Assembly: GCA_934183135.1 (NCBI GenBank)
Contig: CAKPRX010000001.1
Span: 1-64,000 of the forward strand
Direction of reading: 5' to 3'
Source of the DNA: an uncultured Prevotella sp.
GTDB lineage: Bacteria; Bacteroidota; Bacteroidia; Bacteroidales; Bacteroidaceae
Length of the DNA: 64,000 nt
This document shows, piece by piece, positions 18,262 through 27,144 of the stretch; position 1 is the stretch's first letter; every line of letters begins with the position of its first letter. The notes below the pieces were generated by a model. The model ran no database searches, was not told the origin of the DNA, and worked only from the letters and a program-made list of their open reading frames with translations. Made by a program: the position numbers and the translations under genes.

Positions 18262-19077
18262 TTAAAATTCTTTAAGTATTTGCGCACCAAATATGCGGGC
18301 CACGTTCTCGTTGGTTATCCGCGCCACCTCGTCGTCAGAGACATGGTAACTCTGGGCCAGGCAATGCAGAACCTCGACCACGAAGGCGCTCTCATTGCGC
18401 TGGCCACGGTGAGGAACGGGCGCCATGTAAGGGCTGTCGGTCTCTAAGACGATGCGGCTGAGCGGGACAGCTGCCGGAAGGTCCTCGCGCAGGTGACTGC
18501 TCTTGAAGGTGAGCACGCCGCCCACGCCGAGACAGAAGCTGTCAAAGCTGAGCAGCTCGGCAGCCTCATGTCGGTTGCCCGTAAAGCAGTGGAACACACC
18601 GCCCACCAACTGGCGCTCATAGTGGCGCAACAGATGAACCATCTCGCTCTGCCCCTTACGGCAATGTATCATCAGAGGGAGCTGGTATTCGACCGCCCAC
18701 TCGACCTGCTGCTCAAAGGCAGCCAGTTGCTCGTGCTCAAAATCGCGCGACCAGTAGTAGTCGAGCCCCACCTCGCCTATGGCGATAAACCGGCGGGCTG
18801 TGGTGCGGTCCTCGGCCAGTACCGCCTTCATCCGGGCCAGTTCGTCGGCCCACCCGGCGTTTACCTCTTCGGGATGTAGCCCTATCATGGGGTACGCGTA
18901 GCCTGCATAGCGGGTACACACATCGAGCACCGAGGCCACGGAGGCCAGGTTGATGGCAGGCAGGAACACCCGGGCCACACCGGCCTGACGGGCACGGGCC
19001 ATCACCTCGTCACGGTCGGCTGCGAACTCGCTGCCGTCAAGATGGGTATGTGTATCTATAATGGATATGGGCATCAT
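18262..19077 (-). CDS. TatD-family metal-dependent hydrolase
   Basis: 271 residues, the usual TatD length. Visible: the HxH metal site in IIDTHTHLDGSEF, the Glu of IGEVGLDYYWSRD, QLPLMIHCRKG, and the C-terminal Asp in IVLETDSPYMAP. TatD enzymes are cytosolic 3'-5' DNases or phosphoesterases; the exact substrate is uncertain. The start is the ATG at 19077 sharing a base with the stop of the polyprenyl synthase gene (TGATG); the second ATG (19074) is also possible. Translationally coupled with that gene. Confidence 0.92.
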   Translation of the reverse strand: MMPISIIDTHTHLDGSEFAADRDEVMARARQAGVARVFLPAINLASVASVLDVCTRYAGYAYPMIGLHPEEVNAGWADELARMKAVLAEDRTTARRFIAIGEVGLDYYWSRDFEHEQLAAFEQQVEWAVEYQLPLMIHCRKGQSEMVHLLRHYERQLVGGVFHCFTGNRHEAAELLSFDSFCLGVGGVLTFKSSHLREDLPAAVPLSRIVLETDSPYMAPVPHRGQRNESAFVVEVLHCLAQSYHVSDDEVARITNENVARIFGAQILKEF

Positions 19078-20048
19078 CAGTATTGGCGTTTCATCATCTT
19101 CTCTGCATAGTGGGCCAGTTCGGCCTTGCGGTCCTCGCTGACAGCTACTGCGCTGAGATGCTTACGGCTCTCGGCGAAGTAGTAGGCTATTTTCTCTGTG
19201 GCCAGCAGGTCTATGCCCATCTCGTTGTACAGCCGGGTCACGGCGGCAACCTTCTCCTGCGGGCGGTCGTCGGTGGCCAGCCACCGCTCCAGTTCGGCCC
19301 GCTGCCCAGTGCTGGCCCGGTTGTAGGCATTGATAAGCATGAAGGTCTTCTTGTTACAGAGTATATCACCCCCAATGGCCTTGCCAAACACCTTGGGGTC
19401 GCCGTACACATCCAGGAAGTCGTCCTGAAGCTGGAAGGCCAGCCCTATCTGCTCGCCGAACCTATACAGGTTGTCACAGTCGGCCTCGGGCGCATCGGCC
19501 AGTATGGCGCCTATCTTGAGCGCGCAGGCCAGCAGTACACTGGTCTTCAGCCTGATCATCTCGATATACTCGGCCTCGCTCACATCGTTTCGCCGCTCAA
19601 AATCCATGTCATACTGCTGTCCCTCGCCTATCTCCAGCGCCGTCTCGGTAAACAGCTGCAGCACTTCGGCCAGCTTGTCGCGCCGGCATTGGGCCATGCG
19701 CTGATAGGCCAGTACCAGCATAGAGTCGCCGCTCAGTATGGCGGTGTTGGCATCCCACTTGCGGTGTACCGTGGGCTGTCCGCGGCGCAGGTCGGCATTG
19801 TCCATCAGGTCGTCGTGCAGCAGGGTGTAGTTGTGGTACGTCTCCAGGCCACAGGCAGGCATCATTATCGACTCCGGGTCGTCCTTATATAGGTTATAGG
19901 CCAGCAACATCAGCGTCGGGCGTATGCGCTTGCCTCCCAGCGACAGCACATACCTGACGGGGTCGTACAGGGAGCGGGGCTGCCGGTCGTAAGGCAGAAG
20001 GCTCAGGTAATCATTAATCTTGGCAAGAATGTCTTCAGCTTTCATCAT
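19077..20048 (-). CDS. Polyprenyl diphosphate synthase (trans-type)
   Basis: 323 residues of the isoprenyl synthase fold. The FARM motif is LLHDDLMDNADLRRGQPT and the second Asp-rich motif FQLQDDFLDVYGD; GGKRIRPTLMLL and the lysine of GGDILCNKKTF are also present. It adds isopentenyl units to allylic diphosphates in the cytosol. Two residues upstream of the first DDxxD are aromatic/small (NYTLLHDD), resembling a farnesyl/geranylgeranyl-type enzyme, but chain length cannot be fixed from sequence. Start MMKAEDILAKI; the second Met (20045) is equally likely. It consumes products of the pathway that dxs and ispH feed. Confidence 0.92.
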   Translation of the reverse strand: MMKAEDILAKINDYLSLLPYDRQPRSLYDPVRYVLSLGGKRIRPTLMLLAYNLYKDDPESIMMPACGLETYHNYTLLHDDLMDNADLRRGQPTVHRKWDANTAILSGDSMLVLAYQRMAQCRRDKLAEVLQLFTETALEIGEGQQYDMDFERRNDVSEAEYIEMIRLKTSVLLACALKIGAILADAPEADCDNLYRFGEQIGLAFQLQDDFLDVYGDPKVFGKAIGGDILCNKKTFMLINAYNRASTGQRAELERWLATDDRPQEKVAAVTRLYNEMGIDLLATEKIAYYFAESRKHLSAVAVSEDRKAELAHYAEKMMKRQY

Positions 20049-20070
20049 AAGTATCTTGGTTTTTTACGGA

Positions 20071-20769
20071 TTATAACTGGAACACTATGGGGATGGCGAA
20101 CAGTGTACGGCAAGGCTTATCGTTCTCCATGCCAGGTTTCCATGGCGGCATCTGTCTGATGACGCGCAGCGCCTCGCGGTCCAGCAACGGATGAACGGAG
20201 TGCTCTATCTTAGGCGAGGATATGGAACCGTCGCGGTTGATGATAAACGACACCACCACGCGACCCTCTATATGCTGCTGGCGGGCCAGGGCCGGGTAGC
20301 AGAGGTTCTGCGTGAGCCACTTGGTAAACGCCTCCATGCCCCCCTCGAACTGTGGTATCTGCTCGACCACCCTGAAGTGTATGGGTTTGTCGTCTACGGG
20401 TGTCTGAGGCAGTGCCTGCGACACGTGGGCATCATCGGCAACCGCCACCTCGTCGCCGGGCGTAACGGGGGCGGCCTGGGCGGCCAGCCTGTCGGGCGTG
20501 GCGGTCTGCGGAGCCTGTACGGCCTTGATATGGGCCGACGCGGCCACGGCAGGACGGTCGGCCGAAATCATATCGCGCTGGTCGGCATAGCTCTGCAGGT
20601 CCATGTCCTGCACCATGTCGTCGAAAGAGTCGTCAGGGACATCGGGCGTGGTGACCGAGGTAAACTCGAGCGCCACGAAGAGTACCGACAGGGCCACTAT
20701 CACACCCAGCAGAAATCCCGGGATGGTCTTGCTGTCGGTATCGGTACTATATATATGGCTCTCACTCAT
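20071..20769 (-). CDS. TonB-family energy transducer
   Basis: 232 residues from ATG 20769 (MSESHIYSTDTDSKTIPG); an upstream extension would cross the promoter. One N-terminal membrane helix (FLLGVIVALSVLFVALEF), a periplasmic Ala/Pro/Asp-rich linker, then a TonB C-terminal domain (GMEAFTKWLTQNLCYPALARQQHIEGRVVVSFIINRDGS...PWKPGMENDKPC). It would couple the proton-motive force to outer-membrane TonB-dependent transporters. No exbB/exbD is adjacent. Divergent from porQ. Confidence 0.9.
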   Translation of the reverse strand: MSESHIYSTDTDSKTIPGFLLGVIVALSVLFVALEFTSVTTPDVPDDSFDDMVQDMDLQSYADQRDMISADRPAVAASAHIKAVQAPQTATPDRLAAQAAPVTPGDEVAVADDAHVSQALPQTPVDDKPIHFRVVEQIPQFEGGMEAFTKWLTQNLCYPALARQQHIEGRVVVSFIINRDGSISSPKIEHSVHPLLDREALRVIRQMPPWKPGMENDKPCRTLFAIPIVFQL

Positions 20770-20814
20770 CTTTGTACTCCTTATAAATATCGGTTGCCCG
20801 AATGAAATCGTCTG

Positions 20815-20853
20815 CAAAATTAACGTAGATTTTTGAAAAAAGGTGTAACTTTG
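20815..20853. promoter_or_regulatory. Divergent promoters, TonB gene (-) and porQ (+)
   Basis: Minus strand TAATTTTG at 20815-20822 serves the TonB gene; plus strand TAACTTTG at 20846-20853 serves porQ, 22 bases before its ATG. The two boxes are 23 bases apart. Confidence 0.55.
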
Positions 20854-20874
20854 CCAAATAATAGGAAAAAATAG

Positions 20875-21819
20875 ATGAAAAAATGTTTTTTCGCTCTCCT
20901 TCTGACACTCATAGCTACCATGAGCATCGCCCAGGAGAGCCAGACTACATACAACTTTCTCAGAGTGCCGGTGAGTGCCCACGCGGCAGCACTGGGTGGC
21001 GACAACATCACGCTGATAGACGACGACGCCACGCTGCTGTTTCACAACCCGGCCCTGCTGACATCGGTCAGCGACAAGACCATAGCACTGAACTACATGA
21101 ACTACATGGCGGGGGTCAACATGATGAGCGCCTCGTTCAGCCGGGTGGTTCGCGAGCGGGCTTCATGGGCCGTCTCGGCTCAGTACATCAACTATGGCAG
21201 CATGAAGCAGATGGATGCCGACAACGTGCAGACCGGCAGTTTCACGGCCAAGGACATAGCCTTCGCCGGAACGTTCTCCTATCTGCTTACCGACCGCCTG
21301 GCCGGTGGCATCACCGCCCGCCTCATCACCTCTTACCTCGGCGACTACAACTCTATCGGCGCCGGCTTCGACCTGGGCCTCAACTACTACGACCCCGACC
21401 GTGAGTGGTCGCTCTCTGTGGTGGCCAAGAACTTAGGCGGCCAGCTCAAGGCCTACAATGAGGTCTACGACCACATGCCCATAGACCTGCAGATAGGCGG
21501 CAGCAAGCGCCTGACGCATACGCCGTTCCGTCTGTCGGCCACAGCGGTCGACCTGAACCACTGGAACTACAAGTTCATCTACCACTGGGTACTCGGGCTC
21601 GACATACTGCTCTCCGACAACGTCTGGGTGGGTGCCGGCTACAACCTGCGCCGTGCCAACGAGATGAAAATAGTGAACGCCGAGGACGAGAGCAGCCACG
21701 GTGCCGGCCTCTCTTTCGGCGCGGGCCTCACCCTTGACCGCTTCAAACTGGGCGTGGCCTACGGCAAGTACCACGTGTCCAGCAGTTCGCTTATAGTCAA
21801 TGCAGCATACACCTTATGA
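20875..21819 (+). CDS. porQ: Type IX secretion system protein PorQ
   Basis: 314 residues with signal peptide [20 protein letters not shown]. The mature start [21 protein letters not shown] and [13 protein letters not shown] are hallmarks of the PorV/PorQ/LptO family, outer-membrane FadL-like barrels of the type IX system; PorQ acts in LPS modification or attachment of secreted cargo. Amphipathic strands such as [22 protein letters not shown] end in an aromatic-rich C-terminus. The cmk gene follows within 11 bases. It fits the M6 protease at 45.6 kb, whose C-terminus looks like a type IX sorting signal. Confidence 0.88.
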   Translation: MKKCFFALLLTLIATMSIAQESQTTYNFLRVPVSAHAAALGGDNITLIDDDATLLFHNPALLTSVSDKTIALNYMNYMAGVNMMSASFSRVVRERASWAVSAQYINYGSMKQMDADNVQTGSFTAKDIAFAGTFSYLLTDRLAGGITARLITSYLGDYNSIGAGFDLGLNYYDPDREWSLSVVAKNLGGQLKAYNEVYDHMPIDLQIGGSKRLTHTPFRLSATAVDLNHWNYKFIYHWVLGLDILLSDNVWVGAGYNLRRANEMKIVNAEDESSHGAGLSFGAGLTLDRFKLGVAYGKYHVSSSSLIVNAAYTL

Positions 21820-21830
21820 TAACTACAGAT

Positions 21831-22526
21831 ATGAAAAAGATTGTGATAGCCATAGACGGGCACTCCTCGTGTGGCAAGAGTACCATGGCCAAGGACCTGG
21901 CACGTGAGATAGGATATGTATATGTAGACACGGGCGCCATGTACCGTGCCGTGACGCTCTTCGCGCAGCGCCACCAGCTGTTTGGCGATGACGGCAGCAT
22001 ACAGGCCGACACGCTGGAGCGGCTTATGGACCAGCTTCACATCAGTTTCAAGTTCAACCCCGACACGGGTCGCCCTGACACGTATCTCAACGGCGAGTTA
22101 GTGGAACGCCTTATACGGTCGCTCGAAGTAAGCTCGCACGTGAGCCCCATAGCCGCCCTGCCCTTTGTGCGCACTGCGATGGTTCGCCAGCAGCAGGCCA
22201 TGGGCCTGGACAAGGGCATCGTGATGGATGGGCGCGACATAGGTACCACCGTGTTTCCACAGGCCGAGCTGAAGATATTCGTAACGGCCAGCCCGGAGGT
22301 GCGGGCCCAGCGCCGCTACGACGAGCTGAAGGCTAAGGGCATGGAGGCCGACTACGACGAGATACTGCACAACGTGCAGGAGCGCGACTACATAGACTCG
22401 CACCGCGAGGTGTCGCCCCTGCGCCAGGCCGACGATGCCCTGCTGCTGGACAACAGCCACATGACCATTGCCGAGCAGAAGCAGTGGCTCCTGGACCGCT
22501 ACCACGAGACCGTAGCTGCCCTATAG
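21831..22526 (+). CDS. cmk: Cytidylate kinase
   Basis: 231 residues. It phosphorylates CMP/dCMP with ATP. Visible: P-loop [32 protein letters not shown], the substrate loop [25 protein letters not shown], and the Arg-rich lid [13 protein letters not shown]. Start ATG 21831 ([10 protein letters not shown]) matches the family; the in-frame ATG at 21816 overlaps the porQ stop (ATGA) and would add five residues. Co-transcribed with porQ and ended by a strong terminator. Confidence 0.95.
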   Translation: MKKIVIAIDGHSSCGKSTMAKDLAREIGYVYVDTGAMYRAVTLFAQRHQLFGDDGSIQADTLERLMDQLHISFKFNPDTGRPDTYLNGELVERLIRSLEVSSHVSPIAALPFVRTAMVRQQQAMGLDKGIVMDGRDIGTTVFPQAELKIFVTASPEVRAQRRYDELKAKGMEADYDEILHNVQERDYIDSHREVSPLRQADDALLLDNSHMTIAEQKQWLLDRYHETVAAL

Positions 22527-22547
22527 CCTCCTGGGGCACCACATACC

Positions 22548-22607
22548 AACGCCTTGAAACAGCGCGCACACCCATCATGGGTACGCCGCCATTTCAAGGC
22601 GTTTTTT
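22548..22607 (+). terminator. porQ-cmk terminator
   Basis: AACGCCTTGAAA (22548-22559) and its exact complement (22592-22603) enclose a 32-base loop with an inner ACCCAT/ATGGGT stem, followed by a run of T. Confidence 0.85.
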
Positions 22608-22688
22608 ATATCTTGCTGCAGATGGCCAGGCACTGCTGACTGGCCACAGCCGTCACCGCCAAGGGCACCCCAGGCTCCGTCCTAACCA

Positions 22689-23063
22689 TCAGCGTTCAGT
22701 CTCCGACTGTTCCCAGTCCTGCCACTCGCGCATGGCCTGCTGCCAGTCGGTCTGCTCACCACTGGCCACAGCCTGGCACTGCCGCTCGGCCTCGTCGCGG
22801 GCACGGTCGCGGGCACGCTTGGCTTTCATCGCGCTGATGGTGGCATCGTCCAGAATCTGTATGGCTCCGCGCCGCAACGCCTCCTGAAGTTCGTCTTCGC
22901 CAAAGGCATGCCCAGGCTCATTGAAATCAGAGATGTTGAACTCATAGTCAACTCTCAGTTCGTGCCTTATCTGTTTCTGCCGGGCACGGTTGCCGGCATT
23001 TTTAAGCCTCAGTAATTTTCCTATCTGGGCGATTTCGGCTTGCGAGAACTTGTTCCTTCCCAT
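22689..23063 (-). CDS. Small charged conserved hypothetical protein
   Basis: 124 residues; MGRNKFSQAEIAQIGKLLRLKNAG at the N-terminus looks like a helix-turn-helix-style start, and the rest is highly charged and helical with no signal peptide or membrane segment. The middle contains DYEFNISDFNEPGHAFGEDELQ. I recall similar proteins annotated only as hypothetical in Bacteroidales, so I give no function. It begins 8 bases after the GH29 gene stop and probably shares its transcript. No cysteines or histidines are arranged like a metal site. Confidence 0.75.
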   Translation of the reverse strand: MGRNKFSQAEIAQIGKLLRLKNAGNRARQKQIRHELRVDYEFNISDFNEPGHAFGEDELQEALRRGAIQILDDATISAMKAKRARDRARDEAERQCQAVASGEQTDWQQAMREWQDWEQSETER

Positions 23064-23071
23064 TATCAGCC

Positions 23072-24388
23072 TTACTTAATCTCCAGTTCTATGACCTTGT
23101 CTATGTCAGTGGGCACCTCGCCGAGCAGCAGGGTGACTCCGCTGGCCGTCTTGGCCGTCTTTACGGGCCGGCGGGTAATAAAGTCGACAGCGCTCACCAC
23201 CGTCTTGTTGCCAGTGGGTATAAACAGGCCCTTGTCCTTGAGGTTGAGGATGTGCACGTAGAGCTTGTTGCCCTTCTGGGTCGTTACGCCCCAGTCGTGG
23301 GGAGCCACCAGGCCGCCACGGCAGCCATATATGGTGGTGCCGTAGGTCTTGAGCCACGCGCCCATTTCGGCCAGCCGGCTCAGGGCCATTGCGGGCAGAT
23401 TGCCATTGGGCTCGGGCCCCATATTGAGCAGCAGGTTGGCGTTCTTGCCGGCCGCGCGCACCAGCAGCTGTATCAGCTGGCGCCCGCTCTTATAGTTCTG
23501 GTCCGTTATCTTATATCCCCACATGCCGTTCATGGTCACGCAGCTTTCCAGGGGCAGCTGACTGATGTCCTGTCCTGACAGTCCGCCGGTGTTCTCACCA
23601 GGAAGATCCTGCTCGAAGATTTGGAAATCCTCACCGGGGTTAGGGGTAGAATGGTGGTTGTTGCCTATCAGACAGCTGGGCTGCAGACGGTGGATGAGGG
23701 CATACTGCCCAGGCAGCTGCCAGTCAAAGTCAGGGTTCTCCTTCTGGTCCCACATGCCGTCAAACCAGATGGCATCTACCTTGCCATACTTGGTAAGCAG
23801 CTCGGTGAGCTGGTTGTTCATAAAGGTGTAGTAGCTCTTCCAGTCCTGCTTGTCCTTAGGACGGCCGGTGCCCCTGCCTGTACGGCCGAGCGGATAGTCG
23901 AGCCGCCCCCAGTCCAGGTGCGAGTAGTAGAGATGCAGCCCGATGCCCTGACGATGGCACTCGTCGGCCAGCTCCTTTACGATGTCGCGCCTGAAGGGTG
24001 TCCCTTTCACGATATTGTAGTCGCTGTACTGCGTATCCCACATAGAGAAACCGTCGTGATGGCGCGTGGTAAAACAGATGTACTTGGCACCGGCGGCCTT
24101 GATGGCGCTAACCCACTTGGCAGCATCAAACTCGGCCGGGTAGAAGCCCTTGGCCAGCTTGGCGTACTCCAGGTAGTTGAGGTTCTTGGTGTTGAGCGTC
24201 CACTCGCCTGTGGCAAGCATGCTGTAGATGCCCCAGTGGAGGAAAATGCCGAACCCCTGGTCGCGAAACTCGCTGCGGGCCTGCAGGTTGGCCTCTGTAG
24301 GTTGATACTGCTGTGCACCGGCCGCCAGGCATACCATCCAGGCAGCTAATAATGTGGCGGCTCTCCGCCCAATAACTGATGTCTTCAT
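23072..24388 (-). CDS. Secreted alpha-L-fucosidase, GH29
   Basis: 438 residues with signal peptide (MKTSVIGRRAATLLAAWMVC..., cleavage near AGA). It hydrolyses terminal alpha-L-fucose from glycans with retention. Visible: FGIFLHWGIYSMLATGEW, CFTTRHHDGFSMWDTQYSDY, LHLYYSHLDW and the nucleophile Asp210 in IWFDGMWD. The short C-terminal beta domain and total length fit the compact GH29 subfamily. Located 31 bases after the SLH-like gene. With the GH35 enzyme at 41 kb it suggests use of host-type fucosylated or galactosylated glycans. Confidence 0.93.
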   Translation of the reverse strand: MKTSVIGRRAATLLAAWMVCLAAGAQQYQPTEANLQARSEFRDQGFGIFLHWGIYSMLATGEWTLNTKNLNYLEYAKLAKGFYPAEFDAAKWVSAIKAAGAKYICFTTRHHDGFSMWDTQYSDYNIVKGTPFRRDIVKELADECHRQGIGLHLYYSHLDWGRLDYPLGRTGRGTGRPKDKQDWKSYYTFMNNQLTELLTKYGKVDAIWFDGMWDQKENPDFDWQLPGQYALIHRLQPSCLIGNNHHSTPNPGEDFQIFEQDLPGENTGGLSGQDISQLPLESCVTMNGMWGYKITDQNYKSGRQLIQLLVRAAGKNANLLLNMGPEPNGNLPAMALSRLAEMGAWLKTYGTTIYGCRGGLVAPHDWGVTTQKGNKLYVHILNLKDKGLFIPTGNKTVVSAVDFITRRPVKTAKTASGVTLLLGEVPTDIDKVIELEIK

Positions 24389-24419
24389 TTACGCTTGTTC
24401 TTATATATATAAATATGTA

Positions 24420-26900
24420 TTACTTCAGTAGTTTTCCGAGTCCTCCCAGGCCCTTCTTGAGCAGCTTCTTAGCCTTTTCCGAACCTGCTTTCTTCACCTT
24501 GCCTTTCACCTTGGCCACAGCCTTGGCCTTCGTGGTGCCCTCCGGATGGTCGTAGTCCAGATATACCGACCGCCACCGTACAGGTCGGAACCACTCGGCC
24601 TCGAGATACTGCACCTGGTGGGTGTCGGGGTTGCGGGTCACCAGCCACCTGTGGGTACTCAGCAGCGGTGGCATGACCCATATACGGTCGCTGTTAACCA
24701 GTGTTGTAGGCACGGAAAAGTCTTCATTAGGCTCGGTACAGAAGCAGTCGGGGCCAGGGATGACGTTGATAAAGGTGTCCCAGCCGCCCTCGGTCTTCTC
24801 ACCCGTAGCTATGGCCTGATACCAGCCTATGCGGTGGGCATAGAGACAGCTCTCGGTCAGACTGAGGGCCTGGCCTATAGTGACGGCCTGCCCCGGGGCG
24901 AGCAGTTTGCCACTTGTAGCCCCCATCAGCTCGAGCGTGGTCATAAAGCCCATGGCCTCGCGGGCCCAGTCCTTAATCTGCGCGGCATCGGTGTAGGCTC
25001 CCAGGTTGGGCGTGTAGTCTGTATAGGTATAGTCCGAGTGCTTCTCGATATAGCGGAGGGCCCGGTAGAGTATGGTGGCCATCTCCTGGCGCGACACGGT
25101 GGCCCCGGGCGACAGGCTGCCGGTGGCGAAGCCCTCGGTAAGCCCCATGGCGGCCGCCTTGGCGGCATAGGGGTCGGTGGTGTCACTGTAGCGCTTGACC
25201 GCATCGGTCTTGACGTCCTTGCCCGTCATCTCCTCGGCCAGCCGCACAGCCATGCCCACTATCTGCACACGGCTTACAGGGCGTGTAAAGTCGCTGCCCA
25301 AGGCCTGCTCGTCGGCGAGGAGACGGTCGCTGACGGCTCGCTGCACGCCGTCCTGGTCGGCCAGAGCCACCTTGGCCTTGGTCCGGGCTGGCAGGGTGAA
25401 CATGCCAGGCAGGGGCTCGGTTGCGGCCAGCGCCATCTGCACATCCGCCTTGATCTGCCGCTTCTCCTGCTGCGTGTATAGCTGATAACTGGCATCGGTG
25501 CCAGTGCTCTTCCACTCTTCAATGCTGATGTGGTTACGATGGTAGACCGAGGAGCGGCGGCACCAGATACAACTCTGCCAGTAGACATGCTCGCCAGCAG
25601 CGTTGACGCCCACATAAGCCTCGTCGGTGGCCAGGTCGGCCCAGTAGCCATGGGTGCTCTTGCCCACGGGTGTATGTTTATCAGAGAAAGGTTCGCTGAA
25701 GGTGTGCTTGGGGTTGCGCTCGCACTTGCCGCAGTAGCGACACGAGTAGTAGAACTGCTGATCTGTCTGGCAGGTGGGATAGTGGACCAGGCGGTCAGAA
25801 CTCTTGAGCCGCTTGGTATAGGCATGGCGGGTACACCAGTCGCGCGTGGCCCCTATGCCGGCCTTCTGGGCCGCATAGACATCGCCGCTATACACGCGCA
25901 GGGTGTAGACAGGCCCGGTGGGGTCGTTCGCGAGGATGGGCTTTACGGCTGCCAGCTGCGAGGCAGGTATGCACACCGTGCCGCGAGCCGTAAGATACGA
26001 CTGGCTCTTTTCCCACGACGAGCGCCAAGTAGGCGACAGCGGATTGGCCATGGACTGATGCAGACTGCGGATGAACTTAGCACAGTCCATCTTGTCGCTG
26101 AGCCACAGCTCGCGTAGGTTGTAGGGGGCGCTGAGCACGTCCTTGATGGTGTAGGCGAGCCTCTGCTCGTCTATATCCTTGGTGTCTACGATAGCTTTGG
26201 TGATAAACAGGGCACGCTGACTGTCTTTCTGGGCATTTATCTGGCTCAGTTCGCTACTGGTATGCCCGTCTTCAGGACGGTTGGCATCGTTGAGTATCAC
26301 CACATCCATGGCTTGCTTGCCCACCCAGAGGGCGTCGGCTTCCTGGGTGGTATAGGTTCGGCGCATGCCGAGCAGCAGCCGGTGCTCTTCCTGGTACGAC
26401 CCGCTGGCGCGGGCCAGTGGTTTGCCATTGCCGCCAGGCACAGTGATAAACGCCTGCATGATGGGAAAGTAGGGGGCACTGACCTGGACATCGGCGGGCT
26501 TGCCGTTAACGGTGGCCGAGAAGGTCTGGTCGTCCAGGCACTCGTCGCCGTCGCGCAGGCCATAGTTGCCTATATACTTGCCTTCGGTATTGAGCGCCAG
26601 GTTGATAGTCACCGAGTAAGTATAGCCGGCCTTGAACTTGGGATATTCGGGCTTGGTGTCGTCAAACTCGCCCTCCCACGTCAGGTCCTGTACACTCACC
26701 GCGCCCTGGGCCACCAGGTCGCCATAGGAGGTCTTGGCCGCTGTCAGGGCGAGCTTCTCGGCCTCCTGCATGGTCATGCCGGCGGTGGGCACGGGCAGGG
26801 TAAGGGCCATAGACTTAATTTTGATTTTGCCATCAGAGGCCAGGGCGGCCACGGGCAGCATGAGCTGTAGCAGCATCAGCATGGTTAGAAGTCTGCGCAT
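24420..26900 (-). CDS. Secreted protein with SLH-like repeats and CxxC motifs
   Basis: 826 residues; signal peptide MRRLLTMLMLLQLMLPVAAL. Residues ~30-330 have no domain I recognise. Around 385-460 lie cysteine pairs (CRYCGKCERNPKHTF, CIWCRR) that could bind zinc. From about 530 to 670 come SLH-like modules: FTRPVSRVQIVGMAVRLAEE, YSDTTDPYAAKAAAMGLTEG, GSLSPGATVSRQEMATILYR, and YTDAAQIKDWAREAMGFM. The C-terminus is lysine-rich (KVKGKVKKAGSEKAKKLLKK). SLH domains usually bind secondary cell-wall polymers in Gram-positives and are uncommon in Bacteroidetes, so the ligand here is unclear. Heads an operon with GH29. Confidence 0.75.
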   Translation of the reverse strand: MRRLLTMLMLLQLMLPVAALASDGKIKIKSMALTLPVPTAGMTMQEAEKLALTAAKTSYGDLVAQGAVSVQDLTWEGEFDDTKPEYPKFKAGYTYSVTINLALNTEGKYIGNYGLRDGDECLDDQTFSATVNGKPADVQVSAPYFPIMQAFITVPGGNGKPLARASGSYQEEHRLLLGMRRTYTTQEADALWVGKQAMDVVILNDANRPEDGHTSSELSQINAQKDSQRALFITKAIVDTKDIDEQRLAYTIKDVLSAPYNLRELWLSDKMDCAKFIRSLHQSMANPLSPTWRSSWEKSQSYLTARGTVCIPASQLAAVKPILANDPTGPVYTLRVYSGDVYAAQKAGIGATRDWCTRHAYTKRLKSSDRLVHYPTCQTDQQFYYSCRYCGKCERNPKHTFSEPFSDKHTPVGKSTHGYWADLATDEAYVGVNAAGEHVYWQSCIWCRRSSVYHRNHISIEEWKSTGTDASYQLYTQQEKRQIKADVQMALAATEPLPGMFTLPARTKAKVALADQDGVQRAVSDRLLADEQALGSDFTRPVSRVQIVGMAVRLAEEMTGKDVKTDAVKRYSDTTDPYAAKAAAMGLTEGFATGSLSPGATVSRQEMATILYRALRYIEKHSDYTYTDYTPNLGAYTDAAQIKDWAREAMGFMTTLELMGATSGKLLAPGQAVTIGQALSLTESCLYAHRIGWYQAIATGEKTEGGWDTFINVIPGPDCFCTEPNEDFSVPTTLVNSDRIWVMPPLLSTHRWLVTRNPDTHQVQYLEAEWFRPVRWRSVYLDYDHPEGTTKAKAVAKVKGKVKKAGSEKAKKLLKKGLGGLGKLLK

Positions 26901-27101
26901 AAAGGTCTAAGTTCTGTTAGGGTTATTTATGAATGTATTTAATATTATATTAATGTATTGCAACTGCAATATTCGTAAAAAAAAACGAACTACACAAATT
27001 TTCAGGGCACAAAAACACGAAGCCGGGGCCACCGGGGCAAAAAAACAGGGGGCGAGGATATTTTCTCGGGCCGCGACGGTGGCTGTCTCGGCATTTTTAC
27101 T

Positions 27102-27109
27102 TACTTTTG
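27102..27109 (+). promoter_or_regulatory. Promoter -7 box for the uracil/xanthine permease
   Basis: TACTTTTG, 36 bases before the ATG at 27145. The region 26901-27101 upstream is AT-rich with no other feature seen. Confidence 0.5.
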
Positions 27110-27144
27110 CCTATCAGTTAAATCATTTCAAACCGTCAAACAAC

